Shown here: positions 50,600-60,700 of the stretch, one piece after another
Layout of the letters: the number at the start of each line of letters is the position of its first letter
Numbering within the stretch: the stretch's first letter is position 1
NCBI RefSeq assembly: GCF_001613125.1
Contig: NZ_BDBT01000004.1
Location: forward strand, 124,001 to 188,000
From: Nocardia shimofusensis NBRC 100134
GTDB taxonomy: Bacteria; Actinomycetota; Actinomycetes; Mycobacteriales; Mycobacteriaceae
DNA: 64,000 nt
Direction of reading: 5' to 3'
Made by a program: the position numbers and the translations under genes
Notes under the pieces: model-generated
Database searches by the model: none
The model's input: only the letters and a program-made list of their open reading frames with translations
What the model was told of the DNA's origin: nothing

Positions 50600-50858
50600 C
50601 GCGCGAGTTCGGCCCGGGTGGAATCGACCAGGGCGGTGAAGATTTCCCCCTCGGCGGCGAGACGGTGCAGACGCCCCGCGCGGGGATCGCTTCCTCCTTA
50701 CCGGCGAGATAGTTGTGGAACGTGCGGGTGGAGACATCGGCGCGCGCCGCGATCGCGTCGGCGGTGACGGTGTGTAGTCCGTGCTCGCGGGCGAGTGCGG
50801 CGGCCGGATCGATGTCATCCCGGCATGACCTGGACAGGGGGATCCGACGGGATGTCAT
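50600..50858 (-). pseudogene. TetR-family regulator remnant, fused into the integrase debris
   Basis: From an ATG at 50858 the reading gives DDIDPAAALAREHGLHTVTADAIAARADVSTRTFHNYLAGKEEAI, a good TetR HTH. At about 50685 the frame shifts, and similarity resumes in another frame (GRLHRLAAEGEIFTALVDSTRAELARHM) before merging with the integrase. It is divergent from the MMPL gene, so it may once have controlled that gene. Confidence 0.5.
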
Positions 50859-50876
50859 CGCCTTCGGATTCGGAAA

Positions 50877-50890
50877 ACTGTTGGTACAGT
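50877..50890. promoter_or_regulatory. Inverted repeat between TetR remnant and MMPL gene
   Basis: ACTGT-TGGT-ACAGT, a 5-base-arm inverted repeat, 19 bases upstream of the TetR start and 92 bases before the MMPL start. A possible former TetR operator. Confidence 0.35.
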
Positions 50891-50981
50891 GCAGGATATG
50901 CATGCGGCTTGATCCGCTCGGCCAGGCAGGTTGCGGCAGGTTCGGACAATTCGCTCGACCACTCACGTGAGGGGAGTCACG

Positions 50982-53324
50982 ATGTGTTCGAAGGCGGGCG
51001 AGGATGCGCGGGCCGTAGGTTCCCGGCCGTGGGCCGAGGCCATCGCCAGGGTGACGGGCCGCCGCAGGTGGGTCGTCATGGTCGTATGGCTGCTGCTGCT
51101 CCTCATCTCGGCACTGGGCGCCGCATCGCTTGCCGGTCGGTTGAGCAACGGGTCGGGTCCGCCGCCCGACGCGGGCAGTGTTCACGCGGATGCACTGTTG
51201 GCCGAGGGATTTCAGGGCCGTAGTGCGACCACGATGGTGCTCGTCGTGCGGGACGAGCGAAATGTCGCCGACAACCCCGCCTTCGACGGCCGGGTCGGCG
51301 GCGCCATCGACGCCGTCCTGACCGATTCCCGGCTCGGCGGGACGAGCAGCTTCGGTTGGGATACCGCGGCCCCCGAGCGGCGCGCCGAGTTCGTGGGCGC
51401 GGACAACCGGACGGTGGTCACCTCCGTCGGCCTCGCGCTCGACGACGCGGCGGCAACCACGGTGCTGCCCTCCATGCAGCAGGAGTTCGACACCAGGTTC
51501 CGGCCGCAGGGCCTGCAGGTGGCGCTGGTCAACATCCAGGCGTTCCAAGGGGAACTGACGGAAGCCAGTGCCGCCTCGCTGGCCGAGGCGGAGGCTCTCG
51601 CGTTGCCCCTGATCGTCGTCGTGCTGCTGCTGTTGTTCCGCAGTGTGACGGCGACGGTGGTGGCGCTGGCGACGACCATGACCGGGATCGTGTACACCCT
51701 CGGGGTGCTCGACCTGATCGCGCGGTACGTGCCGATGAACATCTTCGCTCAGAACATCGTCGTGATGCTCGGTCTGGGCGTGGGCGTGGACTACGCCCTG
51801 GTCATGCTCAAACGTTTCAAACAGGAGCTGGCGGACGGCGTGCCGGTGCCGTCCGCCGTCGCGCGCACGATCGCCACCGCGGGGCACACCGTGATCGCGT
51901 CGGCGCTGACGATCGTCGTCGCGGTGGCAGCGCTGTTCGTCACACCGCTGAACACTGTGGTGTCGCTCGCGATCGGCGCCGCGCTCGCGGTCGCGATCGC
52001 CATGCTCGTGGCGGTACTGCTGTTGCCCGCGCTGCTGCATCTGCTCGGCGAGCGGATCAACGCGGGCCGGGTGTGGGTGCCCGCTGTGATGCGTCGCGAC
52101 GAATCCGATCCGGAGTCCGCCCGCTGGTATCGGGTGACCCTGTGGGTGATGGCGCGGCCGGTGCTGTGCTCGGTCGCGGTCGTCGCATCGCTGTTGCTGC
52201 TGTCGGTGCCTGTCCTCGGGATGAAGCTTTTCACCCCCGACGCGCGCATCCTGCCCGCGAACTCGGCCGTCGGCGCCGGCGCCGATCTCGTCGCGGAGCA
52301 ATTCGGTCCCGGCGCCGCGAGCCCGATCGTTGTGGTGCTCGAGCCCCGGGAGGGTGCGCCTGCAAGTGCTGCTGCTCTCGCGGAGATGGCGCAATTCGTC
52401 GACGATCTGCGGGCGATGCCCGACGTCGCCTCCGTCGACTCGGCGTTGCCCATCCTCCAGCGCATCTCGCCGTCGGATCCGGGGGCGGCGTTGGCTCCCT
52501 CCACGCTCGACCGGATCCCGGCCGATCTGGCGGCGGGCGTGCGTCATTTCGTTTCTGACGACGGCGGCAAACTCGTCGTGCAGGTGGTGTCCACTCAGCG
52601 CAGTTCCGAGGACGCGACCGTGCGGCTGCTCGACGGCGTGCGTGACCGGGCCGCCGATCTGCGGTTGCTGACGTCCGTGGTCGGCGGCGAGACCGCGCGC
52701 GGTGACGATTCGAATGCCGAGATCGCCCGGGCGATTCCGCTGGTGCTGGTGCTGATGCTTGTCGCGGTGTACCTCGTGCTGCTCGGGACGTTCCGCTCGG
52801 TGTTGCTGCCACTCAAGGCGATCGCGGCGAACCTGCTCACAGTCGGCGCCACCTTCGGCGTGATGGTGATGGTCTTCCAGTTCGGCTGGGCACCCGGCTG
52901 GCTCGGGCTCGGCGACGCGGGGGCTCTCTTCTTCATCGACCCACTGGTGGTGCTGGCGCTGATCGTAGGCCTCGGTACCGACTACGAGGTCTTCCTGCTC
53001 AGCAGGGTTCGCGAGGAGTATCTGGCCTCAGGGGACAATCGGGCGGCCGTGGCCCGTGGCATGGCACGTACGGCTCCGATGATCACGGGTGCCGCTGTGT
53101 TGATGATCGTCGTTTTCGGCGCTTTCGGATTCGCCGGCTTGATGCCGATCCAGCAGCTCGGGATCGGGCTGGCGGTGGCGGTGGCGATCGATGCGACCGT
53201 GGTCCGCGTCGTGCTGGTCCCGGCGGCTATGCAGCTCATGGGGCGCTGGAACTGGTGGAACCCGTGGGAGCGCAAGCCCGATCGGGAGGCGAAGGTCCTC
53301 GAGCCCTCCTCGGTCTCCGGCTGA
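50982..53324 (+). CDS. MMPL-family RND transporter
   Basis: 780 residues from the ATG at 50982 (GGGGAG upstream). Twelve predicted membrane helices in the MMPL order: helix 1 (VVMVVWLLLLLISALGAASL), a large extracytoplasmic loop, then GLGVGVDYALVM and, in the second half, GLGTDYEVFLLSR, the two proton-relay GxxxDYxxF/L segments. The hydrophilic ends are short. It exports lipids or drugs, as MmpL proteins do. The divergent regulator is decayed, so expression may be constitutive. Confidence 0.93.
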   Translation: MCSKAGEDARAVGSRPWAEAIARVTGRRRWVVMVVWLLLLLISALGAASLAGRLSNGSGPPPDAGSVHADALLAEGFQGRSATTMVLVVRDERNVADNPAFDGRVGGAIDAVLTDSRLGGTSSFGWDTAAPERRAEFVGADNRTVVTSVGLALDDAAATTVLPSMQQEFDTRFRPQGLQVALVNIQAFQGELTEASAASLAEAEALALPLIVVVLLLLFRSVTATVVALATTMTGIVYTLGVLDLIARYVPMNIFAQNIVVMLGLGVGVDYALVMLKRFKQELADGVPVPSAVARTIATAGHTVIASALTIVVAVAALFVTPLNTVVSLAIGAALAVAIAMLVAVLLLPALLHLLGERINAGRVWVPAVMRRDESDPESARWYRVTLWVMARPVLCSVAVVASLLLLSVPVLGMKLFTPDARILPANSAVGAGADLVAEQFGPGAASPIVVVLEPREGAPASAAALAEMAQFVDDLRAMPDVASVDSALPILQRISPSDPGAALAPSTLDRIPADLAAGVRHFVSDDGGKLVVQVVSTQRSSEDATVRLLDGVRDRAADLRLLTSVVGGETARGDDSNAEIARAIPLVLVLMLVAVYLVLLGTFRSVLLPLKAIAANLLTVGATFGVMVMVFQFGWAPGWLGLGDAGALFFIDPLVVLALIVGLGTDYEVFLLSRVREEYLASGDNRAAVARGMARTAPMITGAAVLMIVVFGAFGFAGLMPIQQLGIGLAVAVAIDATVVRVVLVPAAMQLMGRWNWWNPWERKPDREAKVLEPSSVSG

Positions 53325-53843
53325 CACGTCGCGGACGGACCGGCGGACGACCGGTGCCCATATCGTGGCCTGGCACGCGGTGACGAGGTCGGGTGGACAG
53401 GGGGCGCTCTGCCCGGCTCCACCGTGGCCACGCGGCGTCTTCACTGCTGCCCTCGCGAGGTCGAGGTACCCCGCCCGGCGTGCGGCGCGTCCTGCGCACT
53501 ACGCGCTCCGGATCACAGGAAGCGAATGTTAAAGGTCTGTTATCTCGCTGATCGGGTAGTCAGATCAAGCCGGATCGAGTAGCGTGATCAGAGGCACCAG
53601 CATGAACGAAAATGGCTGTGCAGCAATAGTATTCGTCGATCCAAATGAACCCGTGACAGCTCGCGCGGTGCGGGCGGAATCCTCACCTGTCGGCAGCGTC
53701 CGATTCCGTTTCTTCATACAGCGGTTTCGGTTGCCCTGTCGAATATTGTGAGGCCGATCCGCGCTCGTATCCGGCGGCAACGGTCGTGGGCTGCCGACAT
53801 CGGATCGGCGGGTAATCTCCAGAGATCCCTAGGGGGCCCAGTG
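53325..53843. other. Intergenic region before the lmbU-type gene
   Basis: About 519 bases, AT-richer than average. It contains GATCA...TGATC arms (about 53564-53590) and a possible 49-codon reading frame (next entry). No further gene, terminator or repeat could be supported. Confidence 0.35.
53602..53751 (+). CDS. Possible small protein or leader peptide
   Basis: 49 codons from an ATG with GAGG seven bases upstream (MNENGCAAIVFVDPNEPVT...), ending 92 bases before the LmbU-type gene. It is not recognised, and the last 15 residues are Arg/Phe-rich. Supported only by the ribosome site and position. Confidence 0.3.
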   Translation: MNENGCAAIVFVDPNEPVTARAVRAESSPVGSVRFRFFIQRFRLPCRIL

Positions 53844-54455
53844 GTGAACAATCCTTCACAGCAGGCGATACGCGGAGAACTCGTCCGGAACAATAGCACT
53901 CGGGTTTCGGTGAGTGCGGTGGCGTGGGAGCCGGTCGCCGCAATCAAATGTGAAGAGTGGCTTCGCCACGGCGGCCGCCTGGGAACGATCGGCCGGGCGG
54001 CGGCATGGTGGATCGGTGACTGGGTGAACTACGGCAATATCAAGTTCGGTGAAAAATATTCCCGGGCAGCTCGCATCACGGGCTATGACGTGCAGAGTCT
54101 GATGAATATGGCGTACGTGGCGTCACGCTTCTCGATAGAGCGCCGCCATGAGCGCCTGTCGTGGAGCCATCACGCGGAGGTGGCGGCGCTGGACCCGGAC
54201 GATCAGGACCGGTGGCTGCTGCACGCCGAGGAATCGAAGCTGTCCGTGCGTGGTCTGCGGGAGGAACTCCGTGCGGCCCGACGCAAGGAGGCTGCGGCCT
54301 CGGGGGAGTGTGTACCACAGGATACGCAGTCGATGGAACCGGTCGAGTCCGTTCCCGCGGAGGCGCCGGTGTGTCCCCAGTGCGGATTCCATCTCGAGGA
54401 CGGCGTGGCGACCGCCGTGGAAGCCGCCCGGAAGACCGAATTGAGGTCGGCTTAG
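53844..54455 (+). CDS. LmbU-family transcriptional regulator
   Basis: 203 residues. The GTG at 53844 has AGGGGG seven bases upstream; GTG 53841 is adjacent. The core WWIGDWVNYGNIKFGEKYSRAARITGYDVQSLMNMAYVASRF followed by RRHERLSWSHHAEVAALDPDDQDRWL is the LmbU/NovE signature, a DNA-binding family seen in lincomycin, novobiocin and related clusters. The C-terminus has a CPQCG pair. The PKS gene begins 337 bases downstream on the same strand, which makes it the likely pathway regulator. Confidence 0.85.
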   Translation: MNNPSQQAIRGELVRNNSTRVSVSAVAWEPVAAIKCEEWLRHGGRLGTIGRAAAWWIGDWVNYGNIKFGEKYSRAARITGYDVQSLMNMAYVASRFSIERRHERLSWSHHAEVAALDPDDQDRWLLHAEESKLSVRGLREELRAARRKEAAASGECVPQDTQSMEPVESVPAEAPVCPQCGFHLEDGVATAVEAARKTELRSA

Positions 54456-54509
54456 CGCGCTCTGCCTGCCTGCCGTCGCCGGTCGTGACACAGTCGAGTT
54501 CGCGGAGAC

Positions 54510-54529
54510 ATCTACCGACGTCGGTAGAT
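54510..54529. promoter_or_regulatory. 20-base perfect palindrome between lmbU-type gene and PKS
   Basis: ATCTACCGACGTCGGTAGAT is fully self-complementary over 20 bases. It has the size of a TetR-type or LmbU-type binding site. Confidence 0.5.
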
Positions 54530-54530
54530 T

Positions 54531-54557
54531 CGTTGCGCCGGCCTGGCGGGCGCAACG
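54531..54557. promoter_or_regulatory. Second inverted repeat upstream of the PKS
   Basis: CGTTGCGCC, nine-base loop, GGCGCAACG; it starts two bases after the palindrome ends. It could be an operator half or, as RNA, a 9-bp hairpin ending the lmbU-type transcript. No T tract follows. Confidence 0.4.
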
Positions 54558-54617
54558 GATCCCGGGCGCGCAAGCAGGCATCCGATGGCGTCATTTCGTG
54601 AAGAATCCCGCACTTTG

Positions 54618-54640
54618 TAGCGGAGGAACACGCTCCGCTA
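54618..54640. promoter_or_regulatory. Third inverted repeat upstream of the PKS
   Basis: TAGCGGAG, seven bases, CTCCGCTA; exact 8-base arms, 153 bases before the PKS start codon. Confidence 0.4.
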
Positions 54641-54792
54641 AATTGGGAATTCAATGCCGAACGGCGCAACTCGGGTGCGGAGCGGGTCGATGTAGGACCG
54701 CGCAACCGCGGAACCTCGGCGTCTCGAAATGTGGGGTGGGTGAATGCGCCGGCACTCGTATTCCATCGACAGTGATTCGGGGTGTGTGGTCC

Positions 54793-57700
54793 ATGACGGA
54801 CGACCAGAAATTGCTCGACTACCTCAAGCGAGTCACCGTCGAGTTGCAGGCGGCGCGGCGCAGGATCCAGGAAAGCGAGGAGAAGGCACACGAACCCATT
54901 GCGGTGGTAGGAATGTCGTGTCGTTATCCCGGCGGCGCCGATTCTCCCGATAAATTGTGGGAACTCGTCGCCGACGGAACGGATGCCATTTCCGATTTCC
55001 CGCGCGACCGCGGCTGGGACGTGGATGGGCTCTACGACCCCGATCCCGACCATCCCGGAACGACATACACCCGTCAGGGTGGATTTCTCTCGGACGCAAC
55101 GGAATTCGATGCGGAGTTCTTCGGTGTGGCGCCGCGTGAAGCGCTGGCGACCGATCCTCAGCAGCGGCTGCTGCTGGAGGGCACCTGGGCGGCGTTCGAG
55201 AACGCGGGTATCGACCCGCTGTCGTTGCGCGGTAGCGATACCGGGGTGTTCATCGGCGGCTCCACCTCGGACTACGCGCATCTGGCGCGCTCCAGTGATG
55301 TAGACCTCGGCGGATACTGGGGCATCGGTACGGCGAGCAGCGTGCTGTCCGGGCGGCTCGCGTACTCCTTCGGTCTGGTCGGCCCCGCGGTCACCGTCGA
55401 TACCGCCTGTTCCTCCTCGCTCGTTGCCGCGCATCTGGCGATGCAATCGCTGCGGCGTGGCGAATGTGATCTGGCGATCGCCGCGGGGGTCGCGGTGAAC
55501 GCGACCCCGGGTGTCTTCGTGGAGTTCTCGCGCCAGCGCGGGCTGGCTCCGGACGGCCGGTGCAAGTCGTTCGCCGCCGGAGCGGATGGGACCGGCTGGT
55601 CGGAGGGGCTGGGCGTGCTGGTGCTGCAGCGACTGTCGGACGCGCGGCGTGCCGGTCTTCCTGTGCTGGCGGTGTTGCGTGGATCGGCGGTGAATCAGGA
55701 CGGTGCTTCCAACGGTCTGACCGCACCGAACGGCCCATCCCAGGAACGGGTGATCCGGGCGGCCCTCGCCGACGCCCGGCTGGGGCCCGGCGACGTCGAC
55801 GTCGTGGAGGCACACGGCACCGGTACGGTGCTCGGTGATCCGATCGAAGCGCACGCGCTGGCGGAGACCTACGGGCACCGGCGCGCCGGTGATCCCTTGT
55901 GGCTCGGGTCCGTCAAATCCAACCTCGGGCACACGCAGGCCGCCGCGGGCGTCGCCGGGGTGATCAAGATGATCATGGCGATGCGTCATGGGGTGCTTCC
56001 CCGCACCTTGCACGTGGACGCCCCCACACCGAAGGTGGAGTGGAGCACTGCGGGCGTGCGGCTGCTCACGGAGCGGCAGGAATGGCCGGAGTCCGGGCGG
56101 CCCCGGCGCGCCGGAGTGTCTTCTTTCGGCGTCTCCGGGACCAACGCCCACGTCATCGTCGAACAGGCACCGCCGGAACCCGTCGCCGGGTCCGCTGTTG
56201 TGCACCCGCTACGGCCCGCCGACAGCCCGCCGCGGGTGTTCGAGGACGGACCCGTGGTCTGGGTGCTCTCGGCCCGCTCGGCCGGCGCCCTGGCCGAACA
56301 GGCGCGCCGGTTGGGTGACCGGGTCCGCGCCGCCCCGGATCCGGACGTGATCGACATCGCCTACTCGCTGGCCGTCGGAAGAGCACGGCTGCCCCATCGC
56401 GCGGTGGTCGTGGGCACGGACCGGGAGGATCTGCTCGCGGGCCTGGGGGCCCTCGCCGACGGCCGCACCGAGGTCACCGAACGTCCCGGCGTCCGGGTGG
56501 TGGCGGGCCGTGCCGATCGCGCGGGCAGAGTGGGATTCGTGTTCCCCGGGCAGGGCACGCAGTGGGACCGGATGGCAGTCGAATTGCTCGACAGCTCACC
56601 AATTTTCGCGGAGCGCATGGCGGAATGCGCGGAGGCGTTGGCGCCGCATATCCAGTGGTCGCTGTTCGACGTGCTGCGTGGCGCGCCCGGCGCGCCGACG
56701 CTGGAACGAGTGGATGTCGTCCAGCCGGTGCTGTTCTCGATGATGGTCTCGCTTGCAGCGGTGTGGGAGTCCTTCGGCGTGCGGCCCGAGGGGGTGGTCG
56801 GGCATTCCCAGGGGGAGATCGCCGCCGCCTGTGCGGCAGGGGTGCTGTCGCTGACGGATGCGGCCAGGATCGTCGCCGTGCGCAGCCAGCTCATCCAGCA
56901 GGAGGTGGACGGCGCGGGCGCGATGCTGTCCATCGTGGAATCCGAGGCCACCGTACGGGCGTTGCTGGACGGGGCCGCCGACCGGATCTCGATCACCGCG
57001 ATCAACGGTCCGCAATCGGTGGTGGTGGCCGGTGATCCGGAGTCACTGGCGCGGTTCGAACGTGTCCTCGCCCGCGCCGGGATCATGCGCTGGCTGGTGC
57101 CCGGGGTGGATTTCGCCGCTCACTCGCCCGCGGTGGCCGCGCTGGAGAACCGGCTGATCCGTGAGCTCGCCTCGATATGGCCCCGGGAAGTCGAGGTGGC
57201 CTTCCACTCCACCGTGGTCGGGTCCGCGGTGCGGGCCGAGATGCTCGACGGTGCCTACTGGTACCGGAATCTGCGCGAGCCGGTGCGCTACGAGGCCGCG
57301 ACCCGAGCGATGCTGGCCGGCGGGCACGACGTGCTCATCGAGGTCAGCGCGCATCCGATTCTCACCCTCGGTACCGAGGAGACCATCGCGGACGCGGGCG
57401 CGCGCGCCGCGGTGATCGGCTCGCTGCACCGCCACGACGGCGGCGCGCACCGGATGCTGACCGCGTTGGCCGAGGCTTTCGTGTCCGGCGCGGAGGTGCG
57501 CTGGCCGGTGCTGTTCGAGGGGCGGCCGGTCCGGCGGGTCGACCTGCCGACCTACGCCTTCGAGCGCGAGCGCTTCTGGGTGTCGCCCGGTGCGAACGGG
57601 GATGTGCGCGCGCTCGGCTTGCGCCGGGCGGAGCACCCGTTGCTGGCCGGCTCGGTGCGGCTGGCGAACGGCTCCGGATGGCTGTGGACGGGATGTTGGT

Positions 57701-60700
57701 CGGTGGACCGGTTTCCGTGGCTGGCCGATCATTCGGTCTTCGGTGAGGTCGTGGTCTCGGGGACCACGCTCGTGGAGCTCGCTGTCGCGGTGGGGGAACA
57801 CCTCGGATGTCCGGTGCTGACCGAACTCGTGCTGGAGGCGCCGCTGATCGTTCCGGTCGGCGCGACGATCGCGGTGCAGGTGTCGGTCGGCGAACCCGGG
57901 GCGGACGGCCGCGCGAACTTCAGCGTTCACTCGGCCGCCGACAACGACCTGGGGGATATCGGTCCTGGCGAGAACGCTTGGGTCCGGCATGCCACCGGCA
58001 CCCTGACCGCTGCGGTGCCCTCCGCCGATCCGGTTGCCGGCGACGGCTCGGGCTGGGGCGTGTGGCCGCCCGTCGGTGCGCGCAGCGTCGAGCTCGACGG
58101 CTGGTACGACGCGCTCGCAGGACGAGGAATCGGGTACGGGTCGGCATTCCGTGGATTGCGGGCAGTCTGGCGGGCGGGCGAGGAGGTTTGTGCCGAGATC
58201 GAAACCGCCGCGGATACGGAGGGTTTTCTGGTTCATCCGACGGCCTTGGACAGCGCGTTGCACGCGGCGCTGCTCGATGCCGGGGACGCCGATCCGGTCG
58301 GCGCGCGCGAGGTCGCGCTACCCTTCGCGTGGTCGGGCGTGCGACTGCATCAGAGCCATGAAGCCGGGCCGCTGCGGGTGCGGTTGGTCCGTGCGGGGCG
58401 GGATGCCGTGAGCATGGTGGCCACGGATGTGCGAGGCCAGGTGGTGGTCTCGGTGGAATCGGTGTCCTCGCGCCGGGTCTCAGCGGCACAGTTGTCGGCG
58501 TCGCGTCCGCGTCGCGCCGAATCGCTGTATGTCCTGGATTGGGTCCCCGGTGCCGCACCGCGGCCGTCGATCGAGCCGCCGGTCGTTATCGCCGATCCGG
58601 GCGACGTCGATCCGGGCCACGCCGATCCGTCCGGCGCCCGGGTGCGGTGGTACCCCGACATCGCGTCGGTGGCCCGTGCGGAGTGCCCGCCGGAGAGCGT
58701 GGTGGCCGTGCTGAGGTCACCGGCCGGTGTCTCGGTGCCCGAAGGCGTGCGGATCACGGTCCGCCGGGCGCTGAGGCTGGTCCAGCAGTGGCTCGGTACA
58801 CCGGAGCTGTCCGCATCCCGGCTGGTGGTGGCGACCCGCGGTGCGGTGGCCGTGGAGTCCGGCGCGGCGCAATCGCCCGCGCCGGCTGCGGTGTGGGGGC
58901 TGGTGCGCAGCGCGCAGGCCGAGAACCCGGGCCGCTTCGTGCTCGCCGACATCGACGCGGATCCCGTCGACGAGCCCGAGGCCTGGCTGCGGTCCGTCCG
59001 GATCGCCGTCGGAGCGGGCGCGGAGCAGGTCGCGGTGCGGGACGGCGGAATTCACGTGCCGAAACTGCGGGTGGCTCCCGCGGCCTCACGGACCGAGGAC
59101 ATGTTCGACAGCTCGTCCACAGTCCTGATCACCGGCGGCACGAGCGGATTGGGCGCGGTGCTCGCTCGGCACCTGGTGGTGGAGCGCGGCGTGCGGCATC
59201 TGGTGCTGGCGAGCCGTCGTGGCCCGGACAGCGACGGCATCGGCGCGCTCACCGACGAACTGACCGCGCTCGGCGCGCGTGTGCGGGTCGCCGCCTGCGA
59301 TGTCGCGGACCGCGCCGCGATCACCGAACTCATCGATTCGATCGAACAGCGGGCCCCGCTGCGGGTCGTCGTCCATACCGCAGGTGTGCTGGCGGACGCG
59401 ACGGTCGGATCACTGACCGACGCGCATCTGGATCGGGTCATGGCGCCGAAGGTGGACGCCGCGTGGAATCTGCACGAGGCCACCGAGGGGCACGATCTTG
59501 CGGGCTTCCTGCTCTACTCCTCGGTCTCCGGTCTCCTCGGCGGCCCGGGACAGGCGAACTACGCGGCCGCGAACGCCTTCCTGGACGCGCTGGCACAATC
59601 CCGCCGGGCCGCCGGATTGGCGGGCACCTCGATCGCCTGGGGGCATTGGGCGCTCGATACGGGTATGACGCGGGATCTTCGGGAGGTGGACGTGGTGCGG
59701 CTGGCCGCGCTCGGCGTACTCCCGCTCCCGGTCGACGCCGGGCTGGCACTGTTCGACGCGGCGGCGGATTCGCCCGCCGCGGTCGTGAGCCCGGTCCGCC
59801 TCGACGTCGGGGCCCTCCGTGCGATGGGGCGCGCCGGGACATTGCCCGCCGTCCTCGACACCCTGATACCGGTCGCCGCCGCGGGGCGGGACCGGGCCGA
59901 GCCGGGGGCGAAGCTGCGTGCTCGCTTGGCGGAAATGCCTGCGGCTGAACGCGAGCAGTACATACAGCAGGTCGTCACCGACGATATCGCCGCCGTGCTG
60001 CACCACCGCGATGCCGGGGCGATCGACCCCGAGCGCGCACTCAAGGAACTCGGATTCGACTCGCTCGGCGCGGTCCAGCTACGCAATCGGCTCGGCGCCA
60101 CGACCGGCCTGACCCTGCCTCCGACGCTCGTCTTCGACTACCCGAATGCCCGCGCCGTCACCACCCGCCTACTGGAATTGCTGGAGCCCGCCCGCATCGA
60201 GCGGCCGCAGGTGCCCGCCGCCCCCGCAACGGTCGCCGACGAGCCGATCGCGGTGGTGGGGATCTCGTGCCGGTACCCCGGCGGAGTGAGCTCCGGGCAA
60301 GCGCTGTGGGATCTCGTCGCCAACGGCAGCGATGCGGTCACCGAGTTCCCCGACGACCGCGGCTGGGACGTCGAACACCTCTACGACCCGGACCCCGACC
60401 ATCCGGGTACCACCTATTCCCGATCCGGTGGATTCGTCTCAGGCGTCGCGGATTTCGATGCCGCCTTCTTCGGTATCGGCCGCCGTGAGGCGTTGGCGAT
60501 GGATCCGCAGCAGCGGCTGTTGCTGGAGGGCGTGTGGGAGGCGTTCGAGGATGCGGGGATCGATCCGTCATCGGTGCGCGGCGACGCCATCGGCGTCTTC
60601 GCCGGGGTGATGCACCAGGACTACGAGCTGTTGGCACGTACCCGCCCGGATCTCGGCGGATATTGGGGCGTGGGCTCGGCGGGCAGTGTGGTGTCGGGCC

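Noticed and set aside
50931..52547. Minus-strand continuation of the TetR remnant frame through the MMPL gene
   Set aside because: The part beyond the TetR start is antisense to MMPL and has no coding character.
54076..56205. Long minus-strand frame across the lmbU-type gene and first KS
   Set aside because: Antisense to two clear genes; no recognisable protein.
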